Positions 1-7,988 of a stretch of 64,000 nt of DNA are shown piece by piece. The stretch spans positions 186,001-250,000 of the forward strand of contig NZ_JAKXMK010000007.1 of assembly GCF_022524485.1 (NCBI RefSeq). The letters are read 5' to 3'. This DNA comes from Pseudonocardia alaniniphila (GTDB lineage: Bacteria > Actinomycetota > Actinomycetes > Mycobacteriales > Pseudonocardiaceae). The stretch's first letter is position 1, and each line of letters opens with the position of its first letter. Position numbers and translations under genes: made by a program. The notes under the pieces are model-generated. The model was not told the DNA's origin. It saw only the letters and a list, made by a program, of their open reading frames with translations, and searched no databases.

Positions 1-284
1 ACGATGTAGCGGCTGGTCAGCTCTTCGCTGATGCGGCGCAGGTGCAGTGTGGAGAAGACGACCTGGGTGCCGGAGGAGCCGATGTCCATCCCGACGCTGC
101 GCAGGGTGACGTTGTCCTGCTGCCAGATCGGGTTGTCCTCGAGCGGGCTGAGCGGCTCGTCGTCGTGCACGTGGTCGTCGCCCGGCAGGTAGGACGACGA
201 GTAGACCGTGTCCTGCTCCTCGTGGCCGTGGCCGTGGCCGTGGCCGTGGCCGTGGCCGTGGCCGTGCGGGGCGGCGTCCGTCAC
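1..284 (-). CDS. eutA: Ethanolamine ammonia-lyase reactivating factor EutA, N-terminal part
   Basis: The gene runs off the left edge, so only the first 94 codons are present. EutA-type proteins are actin-fold ATPases that exchange damaged cobalamin in ethanolamine ammonia-lyase. Visible residues include SVGMDIGSSGTQVVFSTL, which matches the first phosphate-binding loop of EutA (SVGIDIGTTTTQVIFS in enterobacteria). The GTG start at 284 has GAGGAG 7 nt upstream. Before the ATPase fold come about 60 extra residues, beginning with eight histidines alternating with glycine and followed by an acidic stretch. This looks like a metal-binding or flexible leader. The cupin gene just upstream, of a type often named ethanolamine ammonia-lyase activating protein, supports the call. 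Confidence 0.72.
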   Translation of the reverse strand, partial: MTDAAPHGHGHGHGHGHGHGHEEQDTVYSSSYLPGDDHVHDDEPLSPLEDNPIWQQDNVTLRSVGMDIGSSGTQVVFSTLHLRRISEELTSRYI

Positions 285-317
285 GCGCGTACTCCTCGTC
301 GTGTCGCGAGCGTGGCC

Positions 318-350
318 GTGCGGCCCGCCTGGGGAGCAGGCGGGCCGCAC
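318..350 (-). terminator. Perfect 13-bp hairpin between cupin gene and eutA
   Basis: Arms at 318-330 and 338-350 are exact complements around a 7-nt loop. It lies just past the stop of the cupin gene and ahead of eutA, both on the minus strand. There is no U-run, as is common for actinobacterial terminators. It could terminate, attenuate or stabilise the upstream transcript. Confidence 0.55.
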
Positions 351-371
351 GGGATGCCCGTACCCCGGTAC

Positions 372-1487
372 CTAGGGCTTCGGGGCGAGCGTGGGAAGTT
401 CGGCCTCGTAGACCGCGTCCATGTTCGGTTCGATGCCGTACTTGGCCAGCGCCTCGCGGAACAGTTCGCGGACCACGGGTGACTCGTCGGCATAGTCGAT
501 CTGGTCGCCGCCCAGGCGCTGGCTGATCCACGCCTTGGGCACGCCCTGGGCGTTGCGGATGGAGACGCCCTCGTGCTTGAACGCGAGGTAGCGGCTGGGC
601 TCTTCGCCGGTGTTGAAGTGCTGGTGGTACCACATGTTCGGCGGGACGATCAGCGCGCCGGGGCCCCATTCGTAGCGCCGGGGCTCTTCGCCCTCGGGCC
701 ACATGAGGCTGTAGCCGGTGCCGGACAGGATGATCACGTGGGCGCCGGGGCCGTGGCGGTGGCCCTTCTTGTAGGTGCCGACGGGGAACTGCGAGATGTG
801 GCTGTTCATCGATCCGCGGGCCATGTTGAAGCGGATGTGCCCGCCGCCTGCGCCGCGTTCGGCGGCGTGGACCAGGGGCAGGTTGACCGCGTCAGCCACG
901 AAGTTGGTGTCGAGCAGGAGGCCTTTCTGCTCCCCCTTGGGGGCGAAGTAGTCAGGCTCACCGTTGAAGCGTTTCGGGAAGTCCTTGGCCGTACCGAAGA
1001 CGAAATCGACGTCGTCGTAGAGGTTGATGACCGGGGGCATGTTGGTGGAGGCGACGAACCGGGCGGTCTTCTGTCCGGAGCCGTTGAAGTGCTGGTGGTT
1101 GGCGTTGAGCGGGATCGCGAACAGCGACCCGGGCTGCCATTCAAAGGTGACTTCGGCGCCGTTGTCGTTCCAGACCTTGGTGGAGCCGTGCCCGTCGAGG
1201 ACGAGGATCATCTCCTCGAACAGCTGCCGCTGGGGGGCCAGGGCGGCGCCGGCGGGGATCTCGCAGACGTAGCAGTCGTTGGAGGTGCGGGTGGCCTCGT
1301 GGTTGATGTACACCCCGCGCCCACCGCGGCGGTCCCAGGGCTTGAGATCCACGGTGCGCAGGTCGGGCACGTAGTGGGCGGCGATGATCTCCAGACCCTC
1401 GCCCTCGACCCACCGGGTGTAGGGGGAATCCTTCTCGGTGGCGAACTTCGCCGCCAACGTGTCGTCGACGATCGCGTCCCCGGCCAT
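372..1487 (-). CDS. Two-cupin protein, ethanolamine ammonia-lyase activating type
   Basis: A 371-residue cytosolic protein with two cupin domains. The first, at about 70-150, contains a metal-site stretch around NANHQHFNGSG. The second, at about 225-320, has GHRHGPGAHVIILSG and WYHQHFN. Duplicated histidine-rich cupins like this resemble gentisate dioxygenase-type bicupins, but proteins of this length and motif set beside eut genes are usually named ethanolamine ammonia-lyase activating protein. The ATG at 1487 is preceded by CGGAGG with about 8 nt spacing. The gene points toward eutA, so the two are probably co-transcribed with a hairpin between. A dioxygenase activity cannot be excluded, since metal-binding residues are present in both domains. 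Confidence 0.65.
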   Translation of the reverse strand: MAGDAIVDDTLAAKFATEKDSPYTRWVEGEGLEIIAAHYVPDLRTVDLKPWDRRGGRGVYINHEATRTSNDCYVCEIPAGAALAPQRQLFEEMILVLDGHGSTKVWNDNGAEVTFEWQPGSLFAIPLNANHQHFNGSGQKTARFVASTNMPPVINLYDDVDFVFGTAKDFPKRFNGEPDYFAPKGEQKGLLLDTNFVADAVNLPLVHAAERGAGGGHIRFNMARGSMNSHISQFPVGTYKKGHRHGPGAHVIILSGTGYSLMWPEGEEPRRYEWGPGALIVPPNMWYHQHFNTGEEPSRYLAFKHEGVSIRNAQGVPKAWISQRLGGDQIDYADESPVVRELFREALAKYGIEPNMDAVYEAELPTLAPKP

Positions 1488-1589
1488 GCAGCAGACCTCC
1501 GCTTCGAGTTCAAGCTATTGGTATGACCATAAGGCCGATATTTCCACCATGTCAACGCTGCCTGTGCGGAAGGCGGCGAGCACGTGGTG

Positions 1590-2855
1590 CTATGCGTCCG
1601 CCGGGACCGTCGGTGCTTCGTCGGCCACCTCCGGACGCCGCCACCGTCGCAGCGTGGGGTTGGTGGCGGCCAGCACGGCCACGACGAGGGCGCACGCGAG
1701 GCCGCCGGTGACCGCGGCGACCCCGGCCGACGTGAGGTCGGCGACCGCACCCGCCCTGGCGTTGCCGATGCCCGGCCCACCGGCGCCGACGACGTTCTCG
1801 ACGGAGACGATGCGGCCGAGGTAGCGATCCGGTGTCGCCAGCTGGACCAGGGATCCGCGGGAGATGACGGAGATCGTGTCGGCCGCTCCGGCGACGGCGA
1901 GGCAGGCCAGCGTCGGGAGCAACGTGTCCGCGAGGCCGAAGCCGGCCAGGGCCACGCCCCACACGCCCGCGGCCGTGAGCTGGACGAGCCCGGCCCTGGG
2001 GATGCGCGCCACGATGCCCGAGGTCAGGCCGGCGGTGATCCCGCCGACCGCTATCGCCGACAGGAACAGGCCGAGTGTCTGCGGGTCCCCGCCGAACCGT
2101 TCCTCGTTGAGCACAGGGAAGAGCGCGATGGGCATGGCGAGCACGGTTGCCGCCAGGTCGGTGGCGATCGAGCCGCTCAGGGCCGGGCGACGCAGGATGA
2201 AGCGCCATCCGTCCAGGCTCGCCCGCAGGCCGACGGTCGTGGTTCCCCCGGTGGGCCGCATGCTCGGCAGGCGGGCCACCCCGTACAGGGCGAGCGTGAT
2301 CGCCGCGGCGTCCACGGCGTAGGCCCACGTCAGTCCACCGTGGGCGAGCACGAGACCGGCGACGGCCGGCCCCACCAGCATCGCGATCTGGAAGCTGACG
2401 TGGTTCAGCGCGATGCCGGCGGGGACCTGGCCGGGTGGGAGCAGCCGGGCCACGAACGTGCGGCGGGCCGAGGAGCCCAGCGCTCCGCACGCCGTCTGTG
2501 CCGCCACCAGGATCAGGACCAGTGGCAGGGAGTGCGCACCGAGGGCCGCCTGGATGGCGAGCAGTACCGCCGCGAGGGCCGTGCCGATGCTGGTGGCGGC
2601 GACGAGCCTGCGCCGGTCCATCGCGTCGGCGAGGACGCCACCGAGGAGTCCGAAGACGATGGTGGGGACGGCGGTGGCGACCCCGATCGCGCCGACCCAC
2701 ACGGCGCTCTGCGTGAGCTCCCACACCTGGTACATCACCGCGACCACGGCGACCTGACCGCCGAAGCTCTGTGCTGTGGTGCCGGCCCAGATGCGGCGGA
2801 ACGCCGGGTGTGATCGCAGCGGGCGGGTGTCGAGGATGCCGTCGATCGCTCTCAC
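1590..2855 (-). CDS. MFS transporter (12 TM, exporter-like)
   Basis: A 421-residue major facilitator protein with about 12 hydrophobic segments and the loop motif GGVLADAMDRRRLV after TM2. It resembles the MFS_3/EntS-like exporters often found with MarR regulators. A longer frame upstream exists, but I chose the GTG at 2855 because it overlaps the MarR stop codon in a GTGA junction, which implies translational coupling, and because the protein then starts with a short cytosolic leader (VRAIDGILDTRPLRSHPAFRR). Substrate unknown. The coupling to a MarR gene suggests export of a small toxic or aromatic compound sensed by that regulator, which is an inference. Confidence 0.85.
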   Translation of the reverse strand: MRAIDGILDTRPLRSHPAFRRIWAGTTAQSFGGQVAVVAVMYQVWELTQSAVWVGAIGVATAVPTIVFGLLGGVLADAMDRRRLVAATSIGTALAAVLLAIQAALGAHSLPLVLILVAAQTACGALGSSARRTFVARLLPPGQVPAGIALNHVSFQIAMLVGPAVAGLVLAHGGLTWAYAVDAAAITLALYGVARLPSMRPTGGTTTVGLRASLDGWRFILRRPALSGSIATDLAATVLAMPIALFPVLNEERFGGDPQTLGLFLSAIAVGGITAGLTSGIVARIPRAGLVQLTAAGVWGVALAGFGLADTLLPTLACLAVAGAADTISVISRGSLVQLATPDRYLGRIVSVENVVGAGGPGIGNARAGAVADLTSAGVAAVTGGLACALVVAVLAATNPTLRRWRRPEVADEAPTVPADA

Positions 2856-3376
2856 GCCTGGCGGCCATGATCGTCGCCGGGAGCCGACGGGTGGTCGAGC
2901 TGCCGGCGGAGGCGATCGAGGAACGAGCGTTGTTGCAGCGCGGCCGCGATGTCGTCGACCACGCGGGTCAGGGGGTAGGGAATCTCGGCCTCGAGCTCCA
3001 CCCATGCGCGTTCCGTCGCGCGCCATTCGTCCTCCAGGAACGGCACCAGCGCGCGGCCCTGTTCGGTGAGCGACACCGTGCGCGTGCGGGCGTCCGAGCC
3101 GGTCGAGGTGTCGACGAGCCCTTCGTGGCGCATCGCGGTGACGGTCTGGCTCATCGCCGAGTGCGTGACGTCGATCTGCTCGGCGAGCTCCTTGACCGTC
3201 ATCGGACCGCGGTGGCGCAACCGGATCAACGCCATGCTGAACCGCGGGCGGACCCCCCTGACCCTGTGCTCCGTGTAGAGGCGCCCGATGTCCGCGTCCA
3301 TCGCCGACAGCAGGTCCTTGAGCGGGCGGATCGAGCTCTCCAGCGTCGGGTCGGCCGGATCGTCGGGAGAAGTCAC
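2852..3376 (-). CDS. MarR-family transcriptional regulator
   Basis: A 174-residue winged-helix repressor. The recognition region PMTVKELAEQIDVTHSAMSQ is followed by a wing around GLVDTSTGSDARTRTVSLTEQG, typical of MarR proteins that bind palindromes as dimers. The GTG start at 3376 is immediately next to an inverted repeat (3377-3396) that probably is its own operator. A TATATT box 6 nt before the GTG suggests a leaderless transcript. The stop overlaps the GTG of the MFS gene by 4 nt, so regulator and transporter form one autoregulated operon. A flavin monooxygenase gene lies divergently 92 bp away and could be under the same control. Confidence 0.9.
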   Translation of the reverse strand: MTSPDDPADPTLESSIRPLKDLLSAMDADIGRLYTEHRVRGVRPRFSMALIRLRHRGPMTVKELAEQIDVTHSAMSQTVTAMRHEGLVDTSTGSDARTRTVSLTEQGRALVPFLEDEWRATERAWVELEAEIPYPLTRVVDDIAAALQQRSFLDRLRRQLDHPSAPGDDHGRQA

Positions 3377-3396
3377 AGCACTAATATAACAGTGCT
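3377..3396. promoter_or_regulatory. Probable MarR operator
   Basis: AGCACT and AGTGCT form a perfect inverted repeat around an 8-nt AT-rich spacer. The repeat abuts the MarR start codon and contains the TATATT element on the minus strand, so a bound dimer would block the promoter. Assignment to this MarR protein is by position only. Confidence 0.6.
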
Positions 3397-3468
3397 TCTT
3401 TAATATTTCTCGGGGCGGTTCCAGCCGAGATCACGCAAGATGGGGGCGGGACGACCAGGAGGTAACAG

Positions 3469-4506
3469 GTGGGCTTCGCCTTCGGCATCTTCGACTCGTT
3501 CGATCTCGGAGACTCCACACCCGGCGCGGTACTCGCGAACCGGCTGAACCTTGCCGTGGCAGCCGAGGCGGCGGGGATCGACCACTACCACGTCACCGAG
3601 CACCACGGCACGCCCCTGTCGGTGTGCCCGTCACCGAACCTCTTCCTCGCCGCGCTGAGCCAGCGCACCTCCCGGATGCGCATCGGGGCGCTGGTGAACG
3701 TGCTGCCGATCTACGACCCGCTGCGCCTGGCCGAGGAGATCGCCGTCCTCGACCAACTCTGTGCGGGACGGCTCGATCTCGGCGTCGGCCGTGGGGTCAG
3801 CCCCTACGAGCTTGCCTATTTCGGCGTCTCGGACGAGGACTCCAGAGCGCTCTTCACCGAGACGCTCGACGTCGTCACCACCGCGCTGACGACTGGGCGC
3901 ATGGTCCATCGGGGCGAGCGCCTGCGCGACTACGACGTCGAGCTGTCGGTGCGTCCCGTGCAGCAGCCGCACCCGCCGCTCTGGTACGCCTCCAGCAACA
4001 CGAACAGCGCGGAGTGGGCAGGCCGGAGCGGCATCAACTTCGTCGGCCGGTGGAACGGCGGATCCTTCACCGCTGCCGCGGACACGTACTGGAATGCCCG
4101 GGAGGCCGGCCCACGCGCACACGGCGAGATGCCACGGGTCGGGATGGCCGCGACCATCTACATCGGCGACACCGATGCCGAGGCGCTGGACCGCTACCGC
4201 AAGGCCAACGACGTCTTCGTTCGCGAGCTCACCAAGCTGTGGCACGACAACGACGACCACCGGGTGGATGCCCAGTTCGACACCGACGCCGGGCTCCGCC
4301 GTGGAGCGGCCCTCGTCGGATCGCCCGAGACCGTCCGCGATCGCCTCCTGGAGCAGGTCGAGCGCGCGGACATCAACTATTTCGAGGCAACCCTCGCCTT
4401 CGGTGACCTCGCACCCGCGGAGAGCATCGCGAACCTGGAGGCCTACGCCGAGGTGGTGATGCCGGCCGTTCGTGCGGCCACGGCCGGTCGTCCCCACACC
4501 GGATAG
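3469..4506 (+). CDS. LLM-class flavin-dependent oxidoreductase
   Basis: A 345-residue luciferase-like monooxygenase with a TIM-barrel. Visible hallmarks are the N-terminal strand (FAFGIFDSFD), VTEHHG near residue 43, RIGALVNVLP, the flavin-site stretch AGRLDLGVGRG, and a C-terminal segment (GSPETVRDRL) typical of group-wide LLM enzymes. These use reduced FMN or F420 supplied by a partner reductase to oxygenate or reduce an organic substrate, which cannot be deduced here. The GTG start at 3469 has an AGGAGGT Shine-Dalgarno at 3457-3463. It is divergent from the MarR/MFS operon, so substrate detoxification and export may be linked. Confidence 0.88.
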   Translation: MGFAFGIFDSFDLGDSTPGAVLANRLNLAVAAEAAGIDHYHVTEHHGTPLSVCPSPNLFLAALSQRTSRMRIGALVNVLPIYDPLRLAEEIAVLDQLCAGRLDLGVGRGVSPYELAYFGVSDEDSRALFTETLDVVTTALTTGRMVHRGERLRDYDVELSVRPVQQPHPPLWYASSNTNSAEWAGRSGINFVGRWNGGSFTAAADTYWNAREAGPRAHGEMPRVGMAATIYIGDTDAEALDRYRKANDVFVRELTKLWHDNDDHRVDAQFDTDAGLRRGAALVGSPETVRDRLLEQVERADINYFEATLAFGDLAPAESIANLEAYAEVVMPAVRAATAGRPHTG

Positions 4507-4939
4507 GCCGACGCTCCCGGCGAGCTGGCTCGCCAGAAGACGTCGACGTCACAACTCGACGTCGGTGCGCTGTGCAAATGCTGTGAATCAACGCTGGGTA
4601 GCAGATCGCTGACGGAATGGAACCGTCGGTGACTACGGACAAATAGGATAATCCACACTGGTTGCTCGGTTCCGCTGGTCCGGACGGACTAATTTTCCGA
4701 CCGCGCGGTTACGCACAGTTGTGGAATGTCCGTGTTAGCAGATGTATGTCGCTTCCGACCGGTTGGGTCGATTTTAACGATATGATTTACGCCACGTTTC
4801 GGTTGCATTATGCGCCAAGCTAATTTTCGGCCGTGGAAACAAGCATGGTGCCCGTAGGGGGCGCTCGGAGTTCGAGTCGGGGACCACTTGCTCCCCGAAG
4901 AGGACGCTACCGGAAACGCGAGTTCGGGGCTGCTCGCCG
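4507..4939. other. AT-richer intergenic DNA, nothing recognised
   Basis: About 430 bp following the monooxygenase gene, visibly richer in A+T than its surroundings (for example around 4640-4830, with TTTTAACGATATGATTTACG). No convincing coding frame, tRNA or named element was found. The composition contrasts with the flanking genes and may mark old horizontally acquired or decayed DNA. Confidence 0.5.
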
Positions 4940-5161
4940 ATGGTTGGCACCACGCCATCGGTGAACAATGTCATCAACTTCCCGACCCGATGCTGCCCGC
5001 CGCACAGGTGGAGCGCTCTTCACGACGTCGAGTTGTCGGCAATCGGGAGAATCTGTCTCGAGTGCGGCACGATTGAGAGTCGGGATGACGAACCCGCCGG
5101 CACGGATGCAACGGTGATACCCCTGGAACGTCGCTCCACGATTCGACGCCCGCCCGCTTAG
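4940..5161 (+). CDS. Small putative zinc-ribbon protein
   Basis: Not recognised with certainty. A 73-codon frame (or 66 codons from a GTG at 4961) encodes a hydrophilic protein with RCCPPHRW followed about 20 residues later by GRICLECGTIE. The paired Cys/His and CxxC suggest one small zinc-binding ribbon. Codon positions show moderate GC3, higher than the surrounding AT-rich DNA. No strong ribosome-binding site is visible. The frame ends just before the palindrome array. It may be a real small gene of the kind common in actinobacteria, or a chance frame. Confidence 0.38.
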   Translation: MVGTTPSVNNVINFPTRCCPPHRWSALHDVELSAIGRICLECGTIESRDDEPAGTDATVIPLERRSTIRRPPA

Positions 5162-5220
5162 CGGGGTGGTAGCAGTAGCGGGATGTCAGGGGAAGCGCTG
5201 CTCGAAACTATTAGCTACAA

Positions 5221-5232
5221 CTCGAATTCGAG
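5221..5232. repeat. Perfect 12-bp palindrome
   Basis: CTCGAATTCGAG is its own reverse complement. It lies between the small zinc-ribbon frame and the palindromic module array. No function can be assigned. Confidence 0.35.
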
Positions 5233-5239
5233 TCGAGCA

Positions 5240-5890
5240 TCAGTCTCCGCCCCGCGGAGGGCGGATCCGCGGATCTCGCGGCGATCATCGCGCCGGGATT
5301 CCGGGTCCGCCGGCTGGCCGGGCGCCTCGTGATCGTTGCGAGATCCGAGTTTCGGCCCGATATGGGGCGCGTATCCCGATCTCGCGGATGATCTTGCCGC
5401 TGAGGTCCGGATGTTCGCCGCTGCGAGGGCGCTCAGCCCGATCTCGTGGAGATCATTGCGCTCGGAGGTAGCGGGCGGGCCAGGCGGCCCATGATCATTC
5501 CGAGATTTGGGTATTCGCCGCGGCGAAGGCGGGTCGGCGGATCTCGCGGTGATCTTGGTGCGTCTGATCCCGGTGAGATCGGAGTTCTCGCCCTGCGGCG
5601 GGCGGATCGAGCGATCTCGCAGCGATCATCGCGCTGGGAGACTCCGGTCCCAACGGGCCGGCCAGGCTTGAGTCATGATCGTTCCGAGAGTCGCGGTGTC
5701 GCCCTTGTGGGCGGGTGGGCGGATCTCGCAGCGATCATCGTGCTCGGACCCTGGGTCCGGTGGCGGTCCAGCCGGCCCGTGATCATTCCGAGATCTGTGG
5801 TTTCGCCCTCCGGAGGGCGCGTGGCCCGATCTCGCGGTGATCTTGGCGTCGTGATCGTTGCGAGATTGGGGTTTTCGCCCCGCCGGGTTC
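5240..5890. repeat. Array of about seven palindromic modules (family 1)
   Basis: Each module is about 65-70 bp with a left arm like GTGATCGTTGCGAGATC and a right arm like GATCTCGCAGCGATCATCG, which are near reverse complements, and a GC hairpin in the middle (best at 5804-5819, CGCCCTCCGGAGGGCG). Left arms are at 5329, 5491, 5564 (degenerate), 5674, 5779 and 5851. Right arms are at 5272, 5378, 5440, 5540, 5613, 5722 and 5828. Modules are separated by short unrelated spacers. The array fills the gap between the 3' ends of two convergent genes, as REP/BIME-like elements do. No coding frame here is convincing. The family is not one I can name. Confidence 0.8.
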
Positions 5891-5912
5891 GGCGTCAGGG
5901 TTCAACTCGGGC

Positions 5913-7076
5913 CTAGTACGACTTCGGCAGTCCGAGCGAGTGCTGGGCGATGTAGTTCAGGATCATCTCCCGGCTCACCGGGGCGATCCGTGCTGCGCGC
6001 ACCGCGCCGATCAGCGTGCCGACGCCGTACTCGACCGACATCCCGTTGCCGCCGTGCGCCTGCACGGCCGCGTCGACGGCGTTGATGGCGGCCTCGGCGG
6101 AGGCGTACTTCGCCATGTTCGCCGCCTCGCCCGCGGCGGCCTGGTCACCCTCGTCGTAGAGCCAGGCCGCGCGGGTGGTGGCGAGGCGCGCGAGCTCGAC
6201 CTCGACGTGCGCCTTGGCCAGCGGGTGGGCGATCGCCTGGTGGCTGCCGATCGGTGCCTGCCACACGGTGCGGTCCCTGGCGTAGGCAGCGCCCTTGCGC
6301 AGGGCGTAGCGGGCGAGCCCGTTGATGTACGCGGCCACGGTGATCCGCTCCGGGTTGAGCCCGGCGAACAGCGCCGCGAGCCCGGCCTCCTCGCCGCCCA
6401 CCAGTGCGTCGTCGGGCACGAACGCGTCGTCGAAGAAGACCGTGAACTGCTTCTCGGGGCTGTGGATCGCCATTTCGATCAGCTGGTAAGTCATCCCCGG
6501 CGTATCGGTGGGCACGACGAACATCGCGGGTCGCAGCGTCCCGGTGGTCGCGTCCTCGAGGCGGGCCACCACGAGCGTCGCGTCCGTCTCGTCCACGCCG
6601 GAGATGTAGTACTTCGTGCCGCTCAACCGCCATCCGCCGCGGTCCTGGTCGCGCCGGGCGGTGGTGCTGATCCGGTGGGAGTTCGATCCGGCGTCCGGCT
6701 CGGTGATCGCGAACGACATCCGTACGGAGCCGTCGGCGAAGCGGGGGAGCCAGCGTTCCTTCTGGTCGACGGTGCCGGACCGGGCGATCACCGAGGCGGC
6801 GATCGCGGGCGAGACCACGATCAGCAGCAACGGACAGCCCGCCGCGGCGATCTCCTCGGCGACGATCGTGAGCTCGACCATCCCCGCACCGCCGCCGCCG
6901 TACTCGGCCGGCACGGCCACGCCGAGGTAGCCCGCCGCGGCGGCGTCGGCCCACAGTTCGGTGGTCTTGGCTCCGGTGCGCGCCTTCTCCATCAGGTAGT
7001 CGTGCCCGTACCTCGCCGCCATCGCAGCCACGGACGACCGCAGCAGCCGCTGCTCGTCGGTCTCACGAAGGTCCAT
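5913..7076 (-). CDS. Acyl-CoA dehydrogenase family protein
   Basis: A 387-residue flavoprotein with the usual three-part fold: N-terminal helices, a middle beta domain with the signature MSFAITEPDAGSNSHRI, and a C-terminal helical domain ending AQHSLGLPKSY. These enzymes oxidise acyl-CoA at C2-C3 and pass electrons to ETF. The usual catalytic Glu position (YEGT in medium-chain enzymes) reads APVSREM, a pattern I associate with many actinobacterial family members of unknown substrate. The ATG at 7076 was chosen because the longer frame upstream is of unrelated composition; GGGAAAGG lies upstream. It follows an unidentified gene by 95 bp, probably in one operon under the palindrome at 7829-7851. 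Confidence 0.88.
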   Translation of the reverse strand: MDLRETDEQRLLRSSVAAMAARYGHDYLMEKARTGAKTTELWADAAAAGYLGVAVPAEYGGGGAGMVELTIVAEEIAAAGCPLLLIVVSPAIAASVIARSGTVDQKERWLPRFADGSVRMSFAITEPDAGSNSHRISTTARRDQDRGGWRLSGTKYYISGVDETDATLVVARLEDATTGTLRPAMFVVPTDTPGMTYQLIEMAIHSPEKQFTVFFDDAFVPDDALVGGEEAGLAALFAGLNPERITVAAYINGLARYALRKGAAYARDRTVWQAPIGSHQAIAHPLAKAHVEVELARLATTRAAWLYDEGDQAAAGEAANMAKYASAEAAINAVDAAVQAHGGNGMSVEYGVGTLIGAVRAARIAPVSREMILNYIAQHSLGLPKSY

Positions 7077-7171
7077 GCACCGGTGCCTTTCCCGTCGTCG
7101 GGTGTCGTCGCGGGCGATCTTGCCCTGCCCGTCGTCAGCGCCGGTGGTGCGGATGCAGGAGCAGAAGTGTG

Positions 7172-7801
7172 CTACTTGCGCCGCAGCGTGATGCCCAGGT
7201 CGCGGGTCAGGTGCACCTCGATGAACTCGCGCAGGTAGGTCTGGCGCGACATCTCCGCGAAGAGCGCGGCCATGGACGGGTCGACCTCGTCGGTGAGGTG
7301 CACGATGCGCCAGGCGTTCAACGGCCGCTGCTCGGTGCCCCTGACCGAGTGCTCGACGTGGAACAGCGGCTGACCGGTGCCCGCGCTCACGGTGCGCCCG
7401 TCCGGGGTGTCGAACGAGGCGGCGCCGATGAAGAACGCGCGCCGCTGCTGGTCGTCGAGGTGGACGTGTTCGATGATCGTGCCGTACGTCTTGGGGTCGA
7501 GCCACAGTCGCTGTTCGGTGATACGGACGAAATCGACCGCCGGCCCTGTTGTCGGCAGGCCGAAGGTTTCCAGGCTGCCTGCCTTGACCACGCCGGAGAT
7601 GTAGATGTCGGGCGCGGCGGCCTTGCGCTGCTCCATCTCCCACATCATCGACGCGGTGTAGACGAAGCCGGGGCGGTCGGTCTCGTAGTGATCGGCGAGG
7701 ACCTGGTTGACGTCGACCGACGCCAGCTCGATCGCGGTCCGGCCTGGTGCGTGCCACTCCCGTTCCAGTTCGTCCAACGCAGTGCTTGCCGACGATGCCA
7801 T
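7172..7801 (-). CDS. Unidentified protein encoded with acyl-CoA dehydrogenase
   Basis: I do not recognise this 209-residue protein. It is soluble, with no signal peptide or membrane segment and no cysteine motif. Aromatic and charged segments such as DRPGFVYTASMMWEMEQRK, EHVHLDDQQRRAFFIGAAS and HVEHSVRG suggest a compact mixed alpha/beta or beta-barrel fold. The ATG at 7801 has GGAGG at good spacing. It is the first gene ahead of the acyl-CoA dehydrogenase on the same strand, so it may be an accessory or ligand-binding protein for that enzyme, or catalyse a step on the same acyl compound. No function is claimed. Confidence 0.75.
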   Translation of the reverse strand: MASSASTALDELEREWHAPGRTAIELASVDVNQVLADHYETDRPGFVYTASMMWEMEQRKAAAPDIYISGVVKAGSLETFGLPTTGPAVDFVRITEQRLWLDPKTYGTIIEHVHLDDQQRRAFFIGAASFDTPDGRTVSAGTGQPLFHVEHSVRGTEQRPLNAWRIVHLTDEVDPSMAALFAEMSRQTYLREFIEVHLTRDLGITLRRK

Positions 7802-7828
7802 CTGGTCCTCCCAGGTCGCAGAGCCCGA

Positions 7829-7851
7829 GTTAGTAAGGATTTATTACTAAC
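7829..7851. promoter_or_regulatory. Inverted-repeat operator of the dehydrogenase operon
   Basis: GTTAGTAA and TTACTAAC form a perfect 8-bp inverted repeat with a 7-nt AT-rich spacer, about 30 bp upstream of the first gene's ATG. The form suits a TetR-family repressor as used in many actinobacterial lipid-catabolism operons. No TetR gene is present nearby, so the regulator is probably encoded elsewhere. Confidence 0.6.
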
Positions 7852-7988
7852 CGCAGGCTAACCGCCGCCTGTCCGTCCGGCAACGAGCACAGCCCGCCGA
7901 CCTCGAGCGCGTATCGGACGGAGTCGACACGGAGTGGAAATCGGCGGCGACGGATCGGTGACGTCGCTCACGCCGCTCGGGTCCGGCT

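Noticed and set aside
4850..4910. tRNA-like stretch containing AGTTCGAGTC
   Set aside because: It resembles a T-loop, but no 5-bp T stem, anticodon arm or 7-bp acceptor stem could be drawn.
5913..7757. Fusion of the acyl-CoA dehydrogenase to an upstream 227-residue segment
   Set aside because: The frame stays open through the neighbouring gene in another phase, but the extra part is Arg/Pro-rich shadow sequence; the family start is at 7076.
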